A stretch of DNA of 59,934 bases, taken from Nostoc sp. T09. GTDB lineage: Bacteria > Cyanobacteriota > Cyanobacteriia > Cyanobacteriales > Nostocaceae. The notes under the pieces were generated by a model that ran no database searches, was not told the origin of the DNA, and saw only the letters and a program-made list of their open reading frames with translations. Of the stretch, positions 26,710-36,274 are shown one piece after another; position 1 is the stretch's first letter, and every line of letters begins with the position of its first letter. The stretch covers positions 1 through 59,934 of the forward strand of contig NZ_MTAV01000043.1 of assembly GCF_002154695.1 (NCBI RefSeq). Reading direction: 5' to 3'. Both the position numbers and the translations under genes were made by a program.

Positions 26710-27588
26710 TTAACATCCTTTATTTCTAATACTTCCATCTGACATAATAGTTCTACAAAAAATTGCACCTTCAAAACTACATCGGTGATCATCATCTTCC
26801 ATATACGCTCCTTCAAAACTTGCATCACTTAAGTTTACGCCAGTGAAGGAATTGTCAGCTAAACCTGCTTCTTTAAAAAGAGTGCCACTCAGATCAGCGA
26901 AATCAAAAAATGATGTTTGTATATGTGATTTTTCAAAATTGCAGTTCCTTAAGTCAGCATAACGCAATTCAGACTGTGTAAGCCAAAAACGTAGAACACT
27001 ACCGCTCAATCTGATTCCTGTCAAATCTACAGAACGCTCAAACGTAAAAATTCTTTCTCCTGAGTCATAGCGTTTTTGTAATGACTCAACGGCTTCGCTA
27101 GGTTGATAGTTATAACTTTCAATATCTCCATTGGGTAATATGGCTTCATGAAAAATTACGTCAGTGTAATTCCAATCCCAATTAGCACTTAGAAAAATTG
27201 TTTGGCGACAGAATGAACCTGATAAGTTACATTCCTGTATCGTTGCTGAGGTTAAATTCATTCTAACTAGACTAGAGTCACATAGAAATGTTTTGGTTAA
27301 ATCAGCATTGGTTAAATTACTTTCGTTAAAATTAGTTACCTCTATTTGTGAGTTACTTAAATTAGCATTGCTTAAATTGGCAGAACCTAAGTAGCAAAAC
27401 CTTAAATTAGCACCGCTTATGTTTGCACTGCTTAAATTGGTTCCCATCAAACAAGTAGATTCAAGCCAAGCTTGATTTAGATTAATGCCGCTCAAATCAA
27501 GGTGATTTAGCTGAAGGCCTTTCAAAACTACCTTAGAAAAATCTCGTTCTCCTGATTCATAACGTCTAATAAATTCTTCGGCATTCAT
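26710..27588 (-). CDS. Pentapeptide-repeat protein
   Basis: The 292-residue protein has many A(D/N)LXX-type five-residue repeats (LSSANISGANLRFCYLGSAN), which form a right-handed beta-helix. The two halves each begin RRYESGERDFSKV or KRYDSGERIFTFE and then run into repeats, so the gene looks internally duplicated. No signal peptide or membrane segment is seen. Function is unknown; some family members mimic DNA or interact with membranes. The ATG at 27588 has GAGGTG just upstream. The gene is bracketed by long inverted repeats. Confidence 0.85.
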   Translation of the reverse strand: MNAEEFIRRYESGERDFSKVVLKGLQLNHLDLSGINLNQAWLESTCLMGTNLSSANISGANLRFCYLGSANLSNANLSNSQIEVTNFNESNLTNADLTKTFLCDSSLVRMNLTSATIQECNLSGSFCRQTIFLSANWDWNYTDVIFHEAILPNGDIESYNYQPSEAVESLQKRYDSGERIFTFERSVDLTGIRLSGSVLRFWLTQSELRYADLRNCNFEKSHIQTSFFDFADLSGTLFKEAGLADNSFTGVNLSDASFEGAYMEDDDHRCSFEGAIFCRTIMSDGSIRNKGC

Positions 27589-27678
27589 TACACACCTCAA
27601 GATGCGCTCAAAATCACTGCTCCTTACAGAGCTACCGTACTAAATTTAGCGAAAATATATCATAACCCATCTCTTAAA

Positions 27679-27911
27679 GCCGCGACCGCACAAGAATGTT
27701 GCACAACACTGGCTCTTTTAATGCTCTCTACAACCTGTCTTTCAGATAGAAAGTAAGAAATGCCGTTATCAAGTTTCTTAAATCAAACTTCAAGTTGTAT
27801 CTCTATCTGATGAAATATCACCTCAGATATAACTTGATGAAAGCATTGCTGTATAAGGCTTTCAGCCAAAGACGTACAATTTTTCCCTTTCGACACGGTG
27901 ATGCCCTCAAC
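27679..27911 (-). repeat. Right arm of the long imperfect inverted repeat
   Basis: This is the reverse-complement partner of 26423-26648. Together the arms enclose the pentapeptide gene in a unit of about 1.5 kb. The outer ends share AGGCATCACCGTG-like sequence, reminiscent of terminal inverted repeats. No transposase is present. Confidence 0.8.
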
Positions 27912-28326
27912 TTTAAATTCTCACCTATAAAAAACAAAGAATCCCCTCAACGCCTACAAATTTTAGGCTATCTGAGGGGTCCAAATGTTGCAGCAAAAAG
28001 TGAATTACTATTCAGTTAACCGCCTTCTGATTAACATTTCAATAAATTTAGGTTAATTTTGCGTTAAGAAGCAGTCAAAGATTCATAAAGACCACCATGC
28101 AATGCAGCCATACTCCACTCAAAATATATGGCGGTGGGCGGTTTTGAGGAATCTTCGACCAGTAAAAATATTTAGAAATTGATTCTCACATGAAAACTTA
28201 TTAGTGACGAGAGGGTTTGCTCCCCTCATAGGCCAATACGGTTCAGTTAACAGTAGCCGTCACCTAAAGGGCTTGTCATTACCCAAATTTTTGTGACAGT
28301 CCAAGTATCGCGCTGACCGTCATCCC

Positions 28327-28440
28327 GCCCAGAACTGAAGTTCCGGGCTAATAGCCTAAGTCCACTTAAGTGGACTGAAATATGCAGCTTAGTCTACTTC
28401 AGTAGACTTTAGCTATTAGCCTTGGAATTGATTCCAAGGC
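28327..28440. repeat. Dispersed element of four consecutive hairpins
   Basis: In order: GCCC/GGGC around agaactgaagttcc; the palindrome AGTCCACTTAAGTGGACT; AGTCTACTTCAGTAGACT; and GCCTTGGAAT/ATTCCAAGGC. CTAATAGC and GCTATTAG flank the two central palindromes. The quasi-symmetrical layout suggests a mobile or structural RNA repeat. Confidence 0.65.
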
Positions 28441-28554
28441 AGGATACCAACGAAGCGAGAGAATTAGAAGATCTGCTTATCTGAACCGTATTGCGTCATA
28501 GGCAGTCGCAAAGAACGGCAGATGAGGAAGAAAAAGCAGGGAGCAGGGGGAAGA

Positions 28555-28626
28555 AATCTTTGACCCTTGACTGTTGACTCTGGACTCTTGACCAATGACA
28601 AATGACCAATGACCAATGACAAAAAG
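28555..28626. repeat. Heptanucleotide tandem repeats (STRR)
   Basis: Degenerate 7-base units of the TTGACYC and CCAATGA/CAAATGA kind run for about 70 bases. Related tracts occur near 53400 and 54730-54800. Confidence 0.7.
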
Positions 28627-29010
28627 AGATAATTCGCGATCGCACCCTTTTTTGCCAAGAGCGATCGCGAATCTAACCGATCGTGATTGCCAAATCTATC
28701 TCTATGCAGCACCCTATCTAGTTTGCTGCCTCTAATGCCACTATGCGGCAGATTTTATCGATGCACTTGATTTTTAGGAATGCATATAGTTGATTATCTG
28801 ATATATCAAACAGAAAATAGTTAACAAAAAGCACAATTTCTAAGTTTATTTTGCAAAATTTTAGGATTAAAAATTAGTTAATTTTTTTTAATTTTGAGAT
28901 TGCTTCGCTGCGCTCACAAAGCTTGGCAATTTTGAATTAGAACAAAGCGAATGTCACATTTTTTGTGTTATAAAACTCACAGCAATTTATCTTAGAGCAA
29001 AAAATACTCT

Positions 29011-31548
29011 ATGGAAACAGAACAACTGGAGCGTTTTAAAGAATATGGCGAATTCATCCTCCAGAAATTAGACTCTGTGCCTGAATATCCCTCCAAGCAA
29101 GAAGATTGGGTACCAGCTAGTCTTGATGAGAGTCTGTTTCGCCTCCGGGAAGCTGCCGAGAAAACTGTAGAACTTGCTACTTCACCAGTGAAAATCGGGG
29201 TGATGGGTGAATTTAGCAGCGGGAAAACTTTGCTGTTAGGCAGCTTGATCGGATACGCCGATGCTTTACCAGTTAGCGAAAACCCTACGACGGGCAACGT
29301 TACAGCCATCCATATCATACCCCAGGACGGCTTTGCAACTACCCAGTTAAGCAACTTTACAGTCGAGTATCTTTCTCACGAAGGTGTGAGTGATTGTCTG
29401 CGGTTCATGATTGGAGAAGCCAACCGTCGGACAGTGGCCGCTGGACTCCCACCTGCGCTGCTATCGAAGCTGAAAGAAGGAAAAGATATTCTTAGCTGGT
29501 GTGAGGAAACATGGAAAATTAGCAATAATTTAGAGTTACGTTATCTACTGCGGGAATTAGTATTATTTGTTCGCGCTTATCAATCTTATGGTGAAGTCAT
29601 GTGTGGTGGTTGCTACCAAATTGATGCTACCACTGCCCGTGAGGGATTGCAGCTAGCCGAGCAGCCAATGGCAATTCAAACTATTAACTTTGATGATTTA
29701 CCGCCAGCTCATATCAAATTACCGAGTCCACCCCAAAAATTACCATCAAAGTTATTACAGAATAGTTTCCCACTAATTCGTCGCGTAGATATAGAAGTAA
29801 AAATCTCACGAGAAATTTGGGATGTTACTGGTGCATCGGAATTTATTCTGCTCGACTTTCCGGGATTGGGTGCTGCTAATTCGGGAGCGAGGGATACATT
29901 TTTATCGCTGCGAGAATTAGCAGAAGTCCAGACAATTTTGGTGCTGTTAAATGGTAAATCACCAGGAAGCGATCGCGCCAATAAAATCTTTACGATGATG
30001 CAGCAGCAGCGTCCAGGACAAGACCTCAAGGATTTAATTATTGTAGGTGTGGGACGCTTCGATCAACTTCCCCTAGAAAGTGAAGGCGGAGAAAGAGAAC
30101 TCGACCAACTAATTAACGATGGTGCAGACAATCATCGTTTACAGGAAAGTAGCGTTTTCCAAAAACTCAAAGTTCTACAAACTACTATTGATGGTGCTAG
30201 TGCATTTACAACCCAAAAAGATCGCATTGTTTTACTCTCACCACTACTAGGACTGGCTGATTTAGCAAAACGTTCAACAACAGTAAAAGCCGGCTCACCA
30301 GAATTTTTGGCTAACCTAGATTATCCCGATTATTTAGACCGTTCCAAGCGGTTACAAGATAAATGGGGACGGTTAAGCGATCGCTTATTAGCATCTGATG
30401 CGCGTAATTATCTTGGGAGACAACTAGGTTACTTTGCTCAAGATGGCGGGATCAGCAAGCTGCGGGAATTGATTCAAAACCACGTAGCTACTCATGGTCT
30501 GAAACAACTTTATGAAGACACTAAAAGAGCTGCTGATGCTGTGCGTCAACAACAGGATAACCTCAAAACTATTCTGCAAGAAATTCACGAGCAAGGTATG
30601 CCAACTTCAGAGAGTCCAGCTTTGCTAGATTTGCGGGCGGCGATTGAAAACTTGGACAAAACCTACAGAAACTTCCAAAAAGATTTAGGTAAAGAACCAC
30701 TCAAAGATAGACGCGGAATTGGTGTCAGCGATGTTGTGAAAGACGAGCTAACATATAGAATTCTTAATTGGAATCAGTGGACTTTACTTTTCAACAAAGC
30801 TAATAATGGCACGATCGCACTTACCGAATCTAAAGGCGCAGCCGGGAAATTATTTGCTCGGGGTAACAAAGTCAATACTACCATTCCTACCAAAAGCGAC
30901 GACTTTTATCCCACATTTGCCAAAACTGTTCAAGAAGTAGAAGAATTTGCCCGCGATCGCATCCAGCAAGCAATTGTAGATTTACTGAACAAATTATCAA
31001 ATATTGTCGCTCAAGAACGTGAATATTTGCAAGCAAATCTCCACTCAGAAATGGAATCAGATATCGAATCTAAATTTGGTATTGAAGAAGCTGAACTTTT
31101 TTATAAACTGCTATTAGGTTGCGATCCTAACCAATGGCAAGAAGCAATTATTTCAGAAATTCACAGCAAAGAAAAAGCAATTTCACCAGAAATTATCTTC
31201 CCTTTAGCTCGTCAAGATGAGAAACACAATATAGGTCAAATCTTTGATTGGGCACCAGAAAGAAATGGTTCACCCAGATCTAACAATCACCAGCTTTTTG
31301 TACTGCGGCTACGGGATGAAATTACTGCTAGTGCCAGCCTTCATCTTGTTCAATATGTTAGCGAAGTCAATCAGCAAGTTAATGCAGAATTAGCAGGTGT
31401 TTTGGATCAAATTATTCCTAGTTTGCAAAATCTTTCTAAAAAAGAAACATTACTCAGATATATTGCCGCTGGAGAATCGCCATCACAGTTATCTATTCCG
31501 ACTTGGTTACAGATTCTTTCAGATATCTCAGTTATCAATTATCAGTAA
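29011..31548 (+). CDS. Dynamin-like GTPase, first gene of an NTPase operon
   Basis: This is an 845-residue protein. The G domain has P-loop GEFSSGKT (66-73), a G2-like Thr in NPTTGNVTA (91-99), DFPG (282-285) as the G3 motif and GRFDQ (about 348-352) in place of the usual base-recognition motif. A long insertion (about 110-260) separates G2 and G3, which is unusual. The C-terminal half (about 500-845) is helical, as in bacterial dynamin-like proteins that act on membranes. No transmembrane segment is obvious. The gene is followed after 56 bp by the Hsp70/actin-like ATPase. Exact family and target are unknown. Confidence 0.72.
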   Translation: METEQLERFKEYGEFILQKLDSVPEYPSKQEDWVPASLDESLFRLREAAEKTVELATSPVKIGVMGEFSSGKTLLLGSLIGYADALPVSENPTTGNVTAIHIIPQDGFATTQLSNFTVEYLSHEGVSDCLRFMIGEANRRTVAAGLPPALLSKLKEGKDILSWCEETWKISNNLELRYLLRELVLFVRAYQSYGEVMCGGCYQIDATTAREGLQLAEQPMAIQTINFDDLPPAHIKLPSPPQKLPSKLLQNSFPLIRRVDIEVKISREIWDVTGASEFILLDFPGLGAANSGARDTFLSLRELAEVQTILVLLNGKSPGSDRANKIFTMMQQQRPGQDLKDLIIVGVGRFDQLPLESEGGERELDQLINDGADNHRLQESSVFQKLKVLQTTIDGASAFTTQKDRIVLLSPLLGLADLAKRSTTVKAGSPEFLANLDYPDYLDRSKRLQDKWGRLSDRLLASDARNYLGRQLGYFAQDGGISKLRELIQNHVATHGLKQLYEDTKRAADAVRQQQDNLKTILQEIHEQGMPTSESPALLDLRAAIENLDKTYRNFQKDLGKEPLKDRRGIGVSDVVKDELTYRILNWNQWTLLFNKANNGTIALTESKGAAGKLFARGNKVNTTIPTKSDDFYPTFAKTVQEVEEFARDRIQQAIVDLLNKLSNIVAQEREYLQANLHSEMESDIESKFGIEEAELFYKLLLGCDPNQWQEAIISEIHSKEKAISPEIIFPLARQDEKHNIGQIFDWAPERNGSPRSNNHQLFVLRLRDEITASASLHLVQYVSEVNQQVNAELAGVLDQIIPSLQNLSKKETLLRYIAAGESPSQLSIPTWLQILSDISVINYQ

Positions 31549-31560
31549 CCAGTTATCAAC
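31529..31560. repeat. STRR tract spanning the end of the dynamin-like gene
   Basis: Heptamers CAGTTAT, CAATTAT, CAGTAAC, CAGTTAT and CAACTCA run through the stop codon. The last few residues of the protein (SVINYQ) are encoded by this repeat. Confidence 0.7.
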
Positions 31561-31604
31561 TCACTAATTAGTAATAACTGTTTACTGAATAAGGAAAATA
31601 TGCA

Positions 31605-34600
31605 ATGCCTGTGGAGATTCGGCTGTTACCTCGCTACCAAGTACGTGTTAAACAAAATAGTGAGTTGGATATTCCTGCTATCCAAATTCTTGCCTATGGC
31701 AGTAATATTCCTTACATTTATCGCATCACTTGCACTGTCAAGGGAACGCCAACAGAATTAGCAGCAAAAATCCAACAAGCATATCAACAATATTACTCTG
31801 CCATTCCTAGCAAAATTTCGTACATCAGGCAATTAGGACAATATCCCTGTAAATTAGAGCAACCTTTAACACAGCCAATCAACTGTAATTTACAGGTACT
31901 TGTTGAGTATTTTGATTCTGATGCGGCGGGTAATTCGCTACTAACAGTAAGAAAGCAAATTGAGGCTAACTGCAATCTCTTCTCCCAAGCTTTTGTGCAG
32001 CTACCAAAGCAAACAACAAAAATAAATACTAAAATGAACCCTTTTGAACTTAATAGTAATAAAGCGCCAAGCGAGCAACAAAAAAGATTTCCCGGCTGGT
32101 TTGCCTTAGATTTTGGTACATCAAACTCTACGGTAACACTGTTCGATCCAATTGAAGTACCAATTGCCGAAGTATTACCCAAAGAACAAGAAATGCGACT
32201 GCGCGATCGCATGGCGCAATGGTTGAATTCCCCCGCCTCAGTTGCTTTACCAGATATCAGTGCTAGTGACTGGGAAAAATTTATTGCTGACATTAGTAAA
32301 AATTTGGAGATAGAACCCAGCCGATTAAGTGAAGTTTTTGAGAGTGATAACAAAGAGCGATTTTTAGAAGCAATTCGCCAAATAGAATTATGCTTAGGTA
32401 CTAGCGATCGCTTTCGACGTGCAGTCAGCAAAAAGCTTTATCAGATATACCATGAAGTCTTTCGCGTTCCTACTTTAGAATCGCAAAATCTCATCCCGGT
32501 TGTATTAGATATCGATCGTCGCAGTACCGAAATTAAAAGTGAGTTAGAAATTGCCAAACTTGCAGCTTTAAAACTGAAGATGGGCAGAGAAGCCAGCGAC
32601 AACAGAAAAAAGGCGATCGCCCAAGGAACCAGCAGTGCTTTAAAAGAAATTATCAGCCGATTTCATCACTCACCCAAACGCTATTTTGGTCAGGATCGTT
32701 CTTTCCCAGTTATTTTAGATGAATCAGAAGAAACAATTAATGTCAACCAATTAATTCAAGCAGCTTGGGGACATTTAATTGAGTTAACCGAAGACTACCG
32801 CCGACGCGCCAGACGTAGATTTTCGGAAGGGGATTTCCTCTCAGCCGTTGTTACCTATCCCACTGTCGCCCCACCTGTTGTTCGCAAAGAAATTAAAGAA
32901 TTAGTTGGACAGTTAGGGCTTGATGATGTCCAAACTGCTTATGATGAAGCTGTTTCTGTAGCGATATTCTTTCTCTGGCGAGAATTTGGCGGTAATCTCA
33001 ATATTGGGATTGAATCTTTCAAAACTCGTTGTCGCCAAGAAGGAAATAAATGGTCGCAAAATGTTCTTGTCTTAGATATTGGTGGCGGAACCACAGATTT
33101 AGCTTTAATTGAACTAACTTTAGAAGATAAAACTCCCTTCTTTGCTGATCATGAAGACCGAGGCTTAGGAGGACGCTACTATAAACTTACACCTAAACTA
33201 TTAGGTTCGTCTGGGCATTTACAGTTAGGTGGAGAGTTAATTACTCTGCGCATATTCAGACTTTTAAAGTTAGCGATCGCCGACTTTTTATTAACAGCCG
33301 TTACCACAGGCGATTTAGAAAGCGACAAGCTAGAAGATTTAATTAACTCCGAATTAAACGAACGTTTTCTCGAAAATGGGCAATTCAAAAGCGGCAGTAT
33401 TTTAAAATGTTTGGATAAAGAAAATCCCGAAGGTGACGCTGCTTACAAAGATGCTCTAGATACGGCTGAGAAAGTATTACCTACCCGATGGCAACAAGCC
33501 CCCCAACGCCTACAAACTTTTTATACACTCTGGGATCATGCCGAAGCTGCCAAAATCAAACTCGGACAAAAGCCAGCAGAAGACGCTTCTCCCTTAACCT
33601 TTACTCTCTCAGAACAGCAAATTTCCGAACTGCTAACTCAAAGTGCGATTAAATTCCAGGTAAAAGATCCCAGTAGCATCTGCCTCACTATCGATAGTCA
33701 GCAATTCGATCGCGCTGCATCATCATCAATTAAAGAAGCGATCGGTATAGCCCAAGGTTTGATGGATAGTCGCTTGCGTCCCCAAGATAGCACTGTAGAC
33801 GCTTGGAATACGCATAAAGTTGATTGGTTAATTTTATCCGGTAAAACTTGCAGCCTCGACCTCGTACAGCGCCACATTTACCAAGAATTTAGTAAATCTC
33901 CTTATTTCGTCTGGAATCCAGAACGAATTACCTTTGTGCTGGAATTTACCAAATTAGCCACCTCTGCCGGTGCTTGCTATGCCGAGAAGCTACGCAGATT
34001 AAGATTTGACCCCGAAGAGTCAAAAGGATTACTACGTAAAGGAGCTAACCAACTAGAAATTGATGTCAAGAACCTGTTTTATTATTTACCTTGCAACTTC
34101 AAACGCAAAACCCAAAGCAACGAACTGCTGACAATCTTTAAAGCTGGGCAAGAACTCTATCAACTAGCTGCTGAAGAAACCGTAGCTAAAGTTCGCACTG
34201 AGTGGCAAGGGATACAGTTAACTAACATTATTTATCGTCAAGACTACGAAGACGGCGACTTGCGGCTTTGGGGTAGCTTCGATGGCAAATCCTTGATGGA
34301 GAAATTAGGGTTGTCAGAATCAGACTTTCTTAGAAAAATCAAAGTCCAGTTTGAAATCGATCAAACTCTCCAGTTCAGCGTTTTGCTTTGTCAAGGAAAT
34401 CCTCATTATTTAATAGATGTTTCTGGCATTGATGTCAGTTCGGTAATTTCCGCCGCCTCAGAAACTTCAGCACTGTTTGCTGATGGCAAATTGAAGTGGA
34501 ATATTGCTGTTGAACGCCCCAATAAAAACTTGAATGATGGTGATATTGCCATTAACGTTCTAGAGTCAGCAACCGTCGATCAACCAGATGCCTACCATCT

Positions 34601-35009
34601 CGTATTTGAAGCCGATAAAGATGTGAGCAAATCGCTGCAAGAATTCCATTATTTACGCGATGGTTCACCAGAACCAGGAACCGGGTTAGTCAGCAATCCT
34701 TTGCCTCCCTTTCCAAATAATGGGCAACACACCTTCTACGTTGTGCAAACAGATGCCGAAACCAACACCAAAAAATGGATACGCATTGGCGCATTAAGTA
34801 AACCCGATGTCACCACAGATTATCCTTGCCAATATCGTGTGACTCTCGACAATCAAGGTATTTTACGAATGCACGCTGGTGAAGTACCTTACTGGATATC
34901 AAGCAAACAAGAAAGCCTTAAGCAACCAGGATGTGTTTACCGCGCTGAACTAGAGTTGCAACCCAATGAAGTCGATAAAGAACGCGATCCCTTTTGCGGA
35001 ATTCATTAG
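31605..35009 (+). CDS. Large Hsp70/actin-like ATPase, second gene of the operon
   Basis: This is a 1134-residue protein. About 160 N-terminal residues are beta-rich and unrecognised. The actin/Hsp70 ATPase core follows: phosphate-1 motif DFGTSNST (169-176), connect-type AYDEAVSVAIFF (about 445-456), phosphate-2 motif DIGGGTTD (491-498) and an adenosine-type motif WLILSGKTCSLDLV (741-754). Roughly 300 further residues form a C-terminal extension. Length and layout recall SrfB-like proteins, which in enterobacteria neighbour a large GTPase-like SrfC; homology is not proven here. AAGGAA lies eight bases before the ATG. It is co-directional with the genes before and after. Confidence 0.75.
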   Translation: MPVEIRLLPRYQVRVKQNSELDIPAIQILAYGSNIPYIYRITCTVKGTPTELAAKIQQAYQQYYSAIPSKISYIRQLGQYPCKLEQPLTQPINCNLQVLVEYFDSDAAGNSLLTVRKQIEANCNLFSQAFVQLPKQTTKINTKMNPFELNSNKAPSEQQKRFPGWFALDFGTSNSTVTLFDPIEVPIAEVLPKEQEMRLRDRMAQWLNSPASVALPDISASDWEKFIADISKNLEIEPSRLSEVFESDNKERFLEAIRQIELCLGTSDRFRRAVSKKLYQIYHEVFRVPTLESQNLIPVVLDIDRRSTEIKSELEIAKLAALKLKMGREASDNRKKAIAQGTSSALKEIISRFHHSPKRYFGQDRSFPVILDESEETINVNQLIQAAWGHLIELTEDYRRRARRRFSEGDFLSAVVTYPTVAPPVVRKEIKELVGQLGLDDVQTAYDEAVSVAIFFLWREFGGNLNIGIESFKTRCRQEGNKWSQNVLVLDIGGGTTDLALIELTLEDKTPFFADHEDRGLGGRYYKLTPKLLGSSGHLQLGGELITLRIFRLLKLAIADFLLTAVTTGDLESDKLEDLINSELNERFLENGQFKSGSILKCLDKENPEGDAAYKDALDTAEKVLPTRWQQAPQRLQTFYTLWDHAEAAKIKLGQKPAEDASPLTFTLSEQQISELLTQSAIKFQVKDPSSICLTIDSQQFDRAASSSIKEAIGIAQGLMDSRLRPQDSTVDAWNTHKVDWLILSGKTCSLDLVQRHIYQEFSKSPYFVWNPERITFVLEFTKLATSAGACYAEKLRRLRFDPEESKGLLRKGANQLEIDVKNLFYYLPCNFKRKTQSNELLTIFKAGQELYQLAAEETVAKVRTEWQGIQLTNIIYRQDYEDGDLRLWGSFDGKSLMEKLGLSESDFLRKIKVQFEIDQTLQFSVLLCQGNPHYLIDVSGIDVSSVISAASETSALFADGKLKWNIAVERPNKNLNDGDIAINVLESATVDQPDAYHLVFEADKDVSKSLQEFHYLRDGSPEPGTGLVSNPLPPFPNNGQHTFYVVQTDAETNTKKWIRIGALSKPDVTTDYPCQYRVTLDNQGILRMHAGEVPYWISSKQESLKQPGCVYRAELELQPNEVDKERDPFCGIH

Positions 35010-35143
35010 GGTAAATAACTCACGCAGAGGCGCAAAGAAAAACTTTCTTAAAACATCTTTCTCTGTGACTTTGTGTCTCTGTGGTTCGTATACATCTTAC
35101 CTTCGCGTGAGGTAAAAAACAGGTAAAACTAAAGGCGAAATTC

Positions 35144-36229
35144 ATGCAGCACCTACGTCAGCTATTAGAAACAGAAAACTCACAGCTAGCCCAATTATTG
35201 CGGTTTAGCCTGTATGGAATACAAGCTTCTTTAAAGCAAGCCCAAAACGAATTTCCTCTCGATCCTGGCGCTAAATTATGCGACGAAATGCTGCAAGAAA
35301 TCCATTCCTTATTACAACCAACATCCTACAAATCTAACTCTAATAGTGAATTAAAATTAAGTCGCCTCCAAGAAGCATTTGATGCTGATAAAGAACTCAA
35401 ATTGTATTTAGGAAATTCCCAACTCCAAAGCCAAACAGACGCAGAATTATGGAACGAAATTCAACGTAAACTGCTGCGGGTTCCAGAAGACTTGGCTACA
35501 TCGTGGCGACAGCGTGCCTTAACTCTGGCTCAAGAAGTGGGTGCAGTAGAAAACACTTCGGATCTCTATCCTCTACCATTCATCCGCGATGAAATTATTT
35601 ACCCTGGACTGAGTGGTACTATTCAAGCTAAGGGTTTGTGTTTGTCCGAGAAAGCACTATCTTATACAGAAATTGCTCAAGCAAGTAAATCAAAAGATTT
35701 AAATTTCCTAGCTGGTTATTTATTTTTATGTATAAATATTATCGAAATAGAACCAGATTTACATCATGCGTTAAAGAGCGTTTTTAGCTTTGATATTGTC
35801 TCCTTACACTCCAAGCCAGAACAGCAAAATCAATATATTGAAGCTTTAACACACCGCTTTCAACGCACCCAAAAAGCTGTAGAAAATGCTGATTCAGTAT
35901 CAACCCTACGTGCTTGGATTGACATGGATGAAGCAATCCACTCTTTGGTATTTATTCCCCCAGGCGATCGCTATTCTTGGTGGGGTAAACTACAACAAGA
36001 ATCACGACGTATGTTAAAAAAATTTGTAGATGAGGCGAATAATGCAGGGTATGAAGTCAAAATTCGTCAATTATCGGGGCTTTATGCCGATATCTGCGCT
36101 TTAACAAAAGATGACCTGCAACTAGATTGTGGCGGTAATCCTGGGGAAGTTTTGACCTGTCTGCGAGTATATGCACGCATTAATCAAGAAGAATCTCCGG
36201 GGCGTGTAATCTTTCGCTCATCACGGTAA
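35144..36229 (+). CDS. Unrecognised helical protein, third gene of the operon
   Basis: I do not recognise this 361-residue protein. It is soluble and mostly helical, with no signal peptide or membrane segment. A Tyr/Pro-rich loop (SDLYPLPFIRDEIIYPGLSG) lies near 140-160. The AAAGG ribosome site is eight bases before the ATG. A 134-bp gap, holding a cyanobacterial intergenic repeat fragment (ctcacgcagaggcgcaaag), separates it from the ATPase gene. Position suggests an adaptor or regulator of the two NTPases (inference). Confidence 0.6.
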   Translation: MQHLRQLLETENSQLAQLLRFSLYGIQASLKQAQNEFPLDPGAKLCDEMLQEIHSLLQPTSYKSNSNSELKLSRLQEAFDADKELKLYLGNSQLQSQTDAELWNEIQRKLLRVPEDLATSWRQRALTLAQEVGAVENTSDLYPLPFIRDEIIYPGLSGTIQAKGLCLSEKALSYTEIAQASKSKDLNFLAGYLFLCINIIEIEPDLHHALKSVFSFDIVSLHSKPEQQNQYIEALTHRFQRTQKAVENADSVSTLRAWIDMDEAIHSLVFIPPGDRYSWWGKLQQESRRMLKKFVDEANNAGYEVKIRQLSGLYADICALTKDDLQLDCGGNPGEVLTCLRVYARINQEESPGRVIFRSSR

Positions 36230-36274
36230 TCGTTGGTACTTTTTATCCTAAAATTTTCGCGATCGCAGCAAATT

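Larger units (their letters stand above)
28020..29010. other. Repeat-rich intergenic kilobase before the dynamin-like operon
   Basis: No supported gene is present. It contains a multi-hairpin element (28327-28440), a heptanucleotide repeat tract (28555-28626) and a HIP1-containing stretch near 28635-28675. A fragment near 28905-28930 (tgcttcgctgcgctcacaaa) looks like another dispersed repeat. The promoter of the operon starting at 29011 should lie in the last 150 bases, which are AT-rich. Confidence 0.5.

Noticed and set aside
27795-28019. 74-codon plus-strand frame
   Set aside because: It starts inside the right inverted-repeat arm, and the left arm has stops in the equivalent frame.
28464-28712. 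82-codon minus-strand frame
   Set aside because: Much of it is translation of heptameric repeats and HIP1 sites.
31793-32431. 212-codon frame on the minus strand
   Set aside because: It is antisense to the Hsp70/actin-like gene, which has clear motifs there; its sequence is Ser/Leu-rich mirror coding with no family features.
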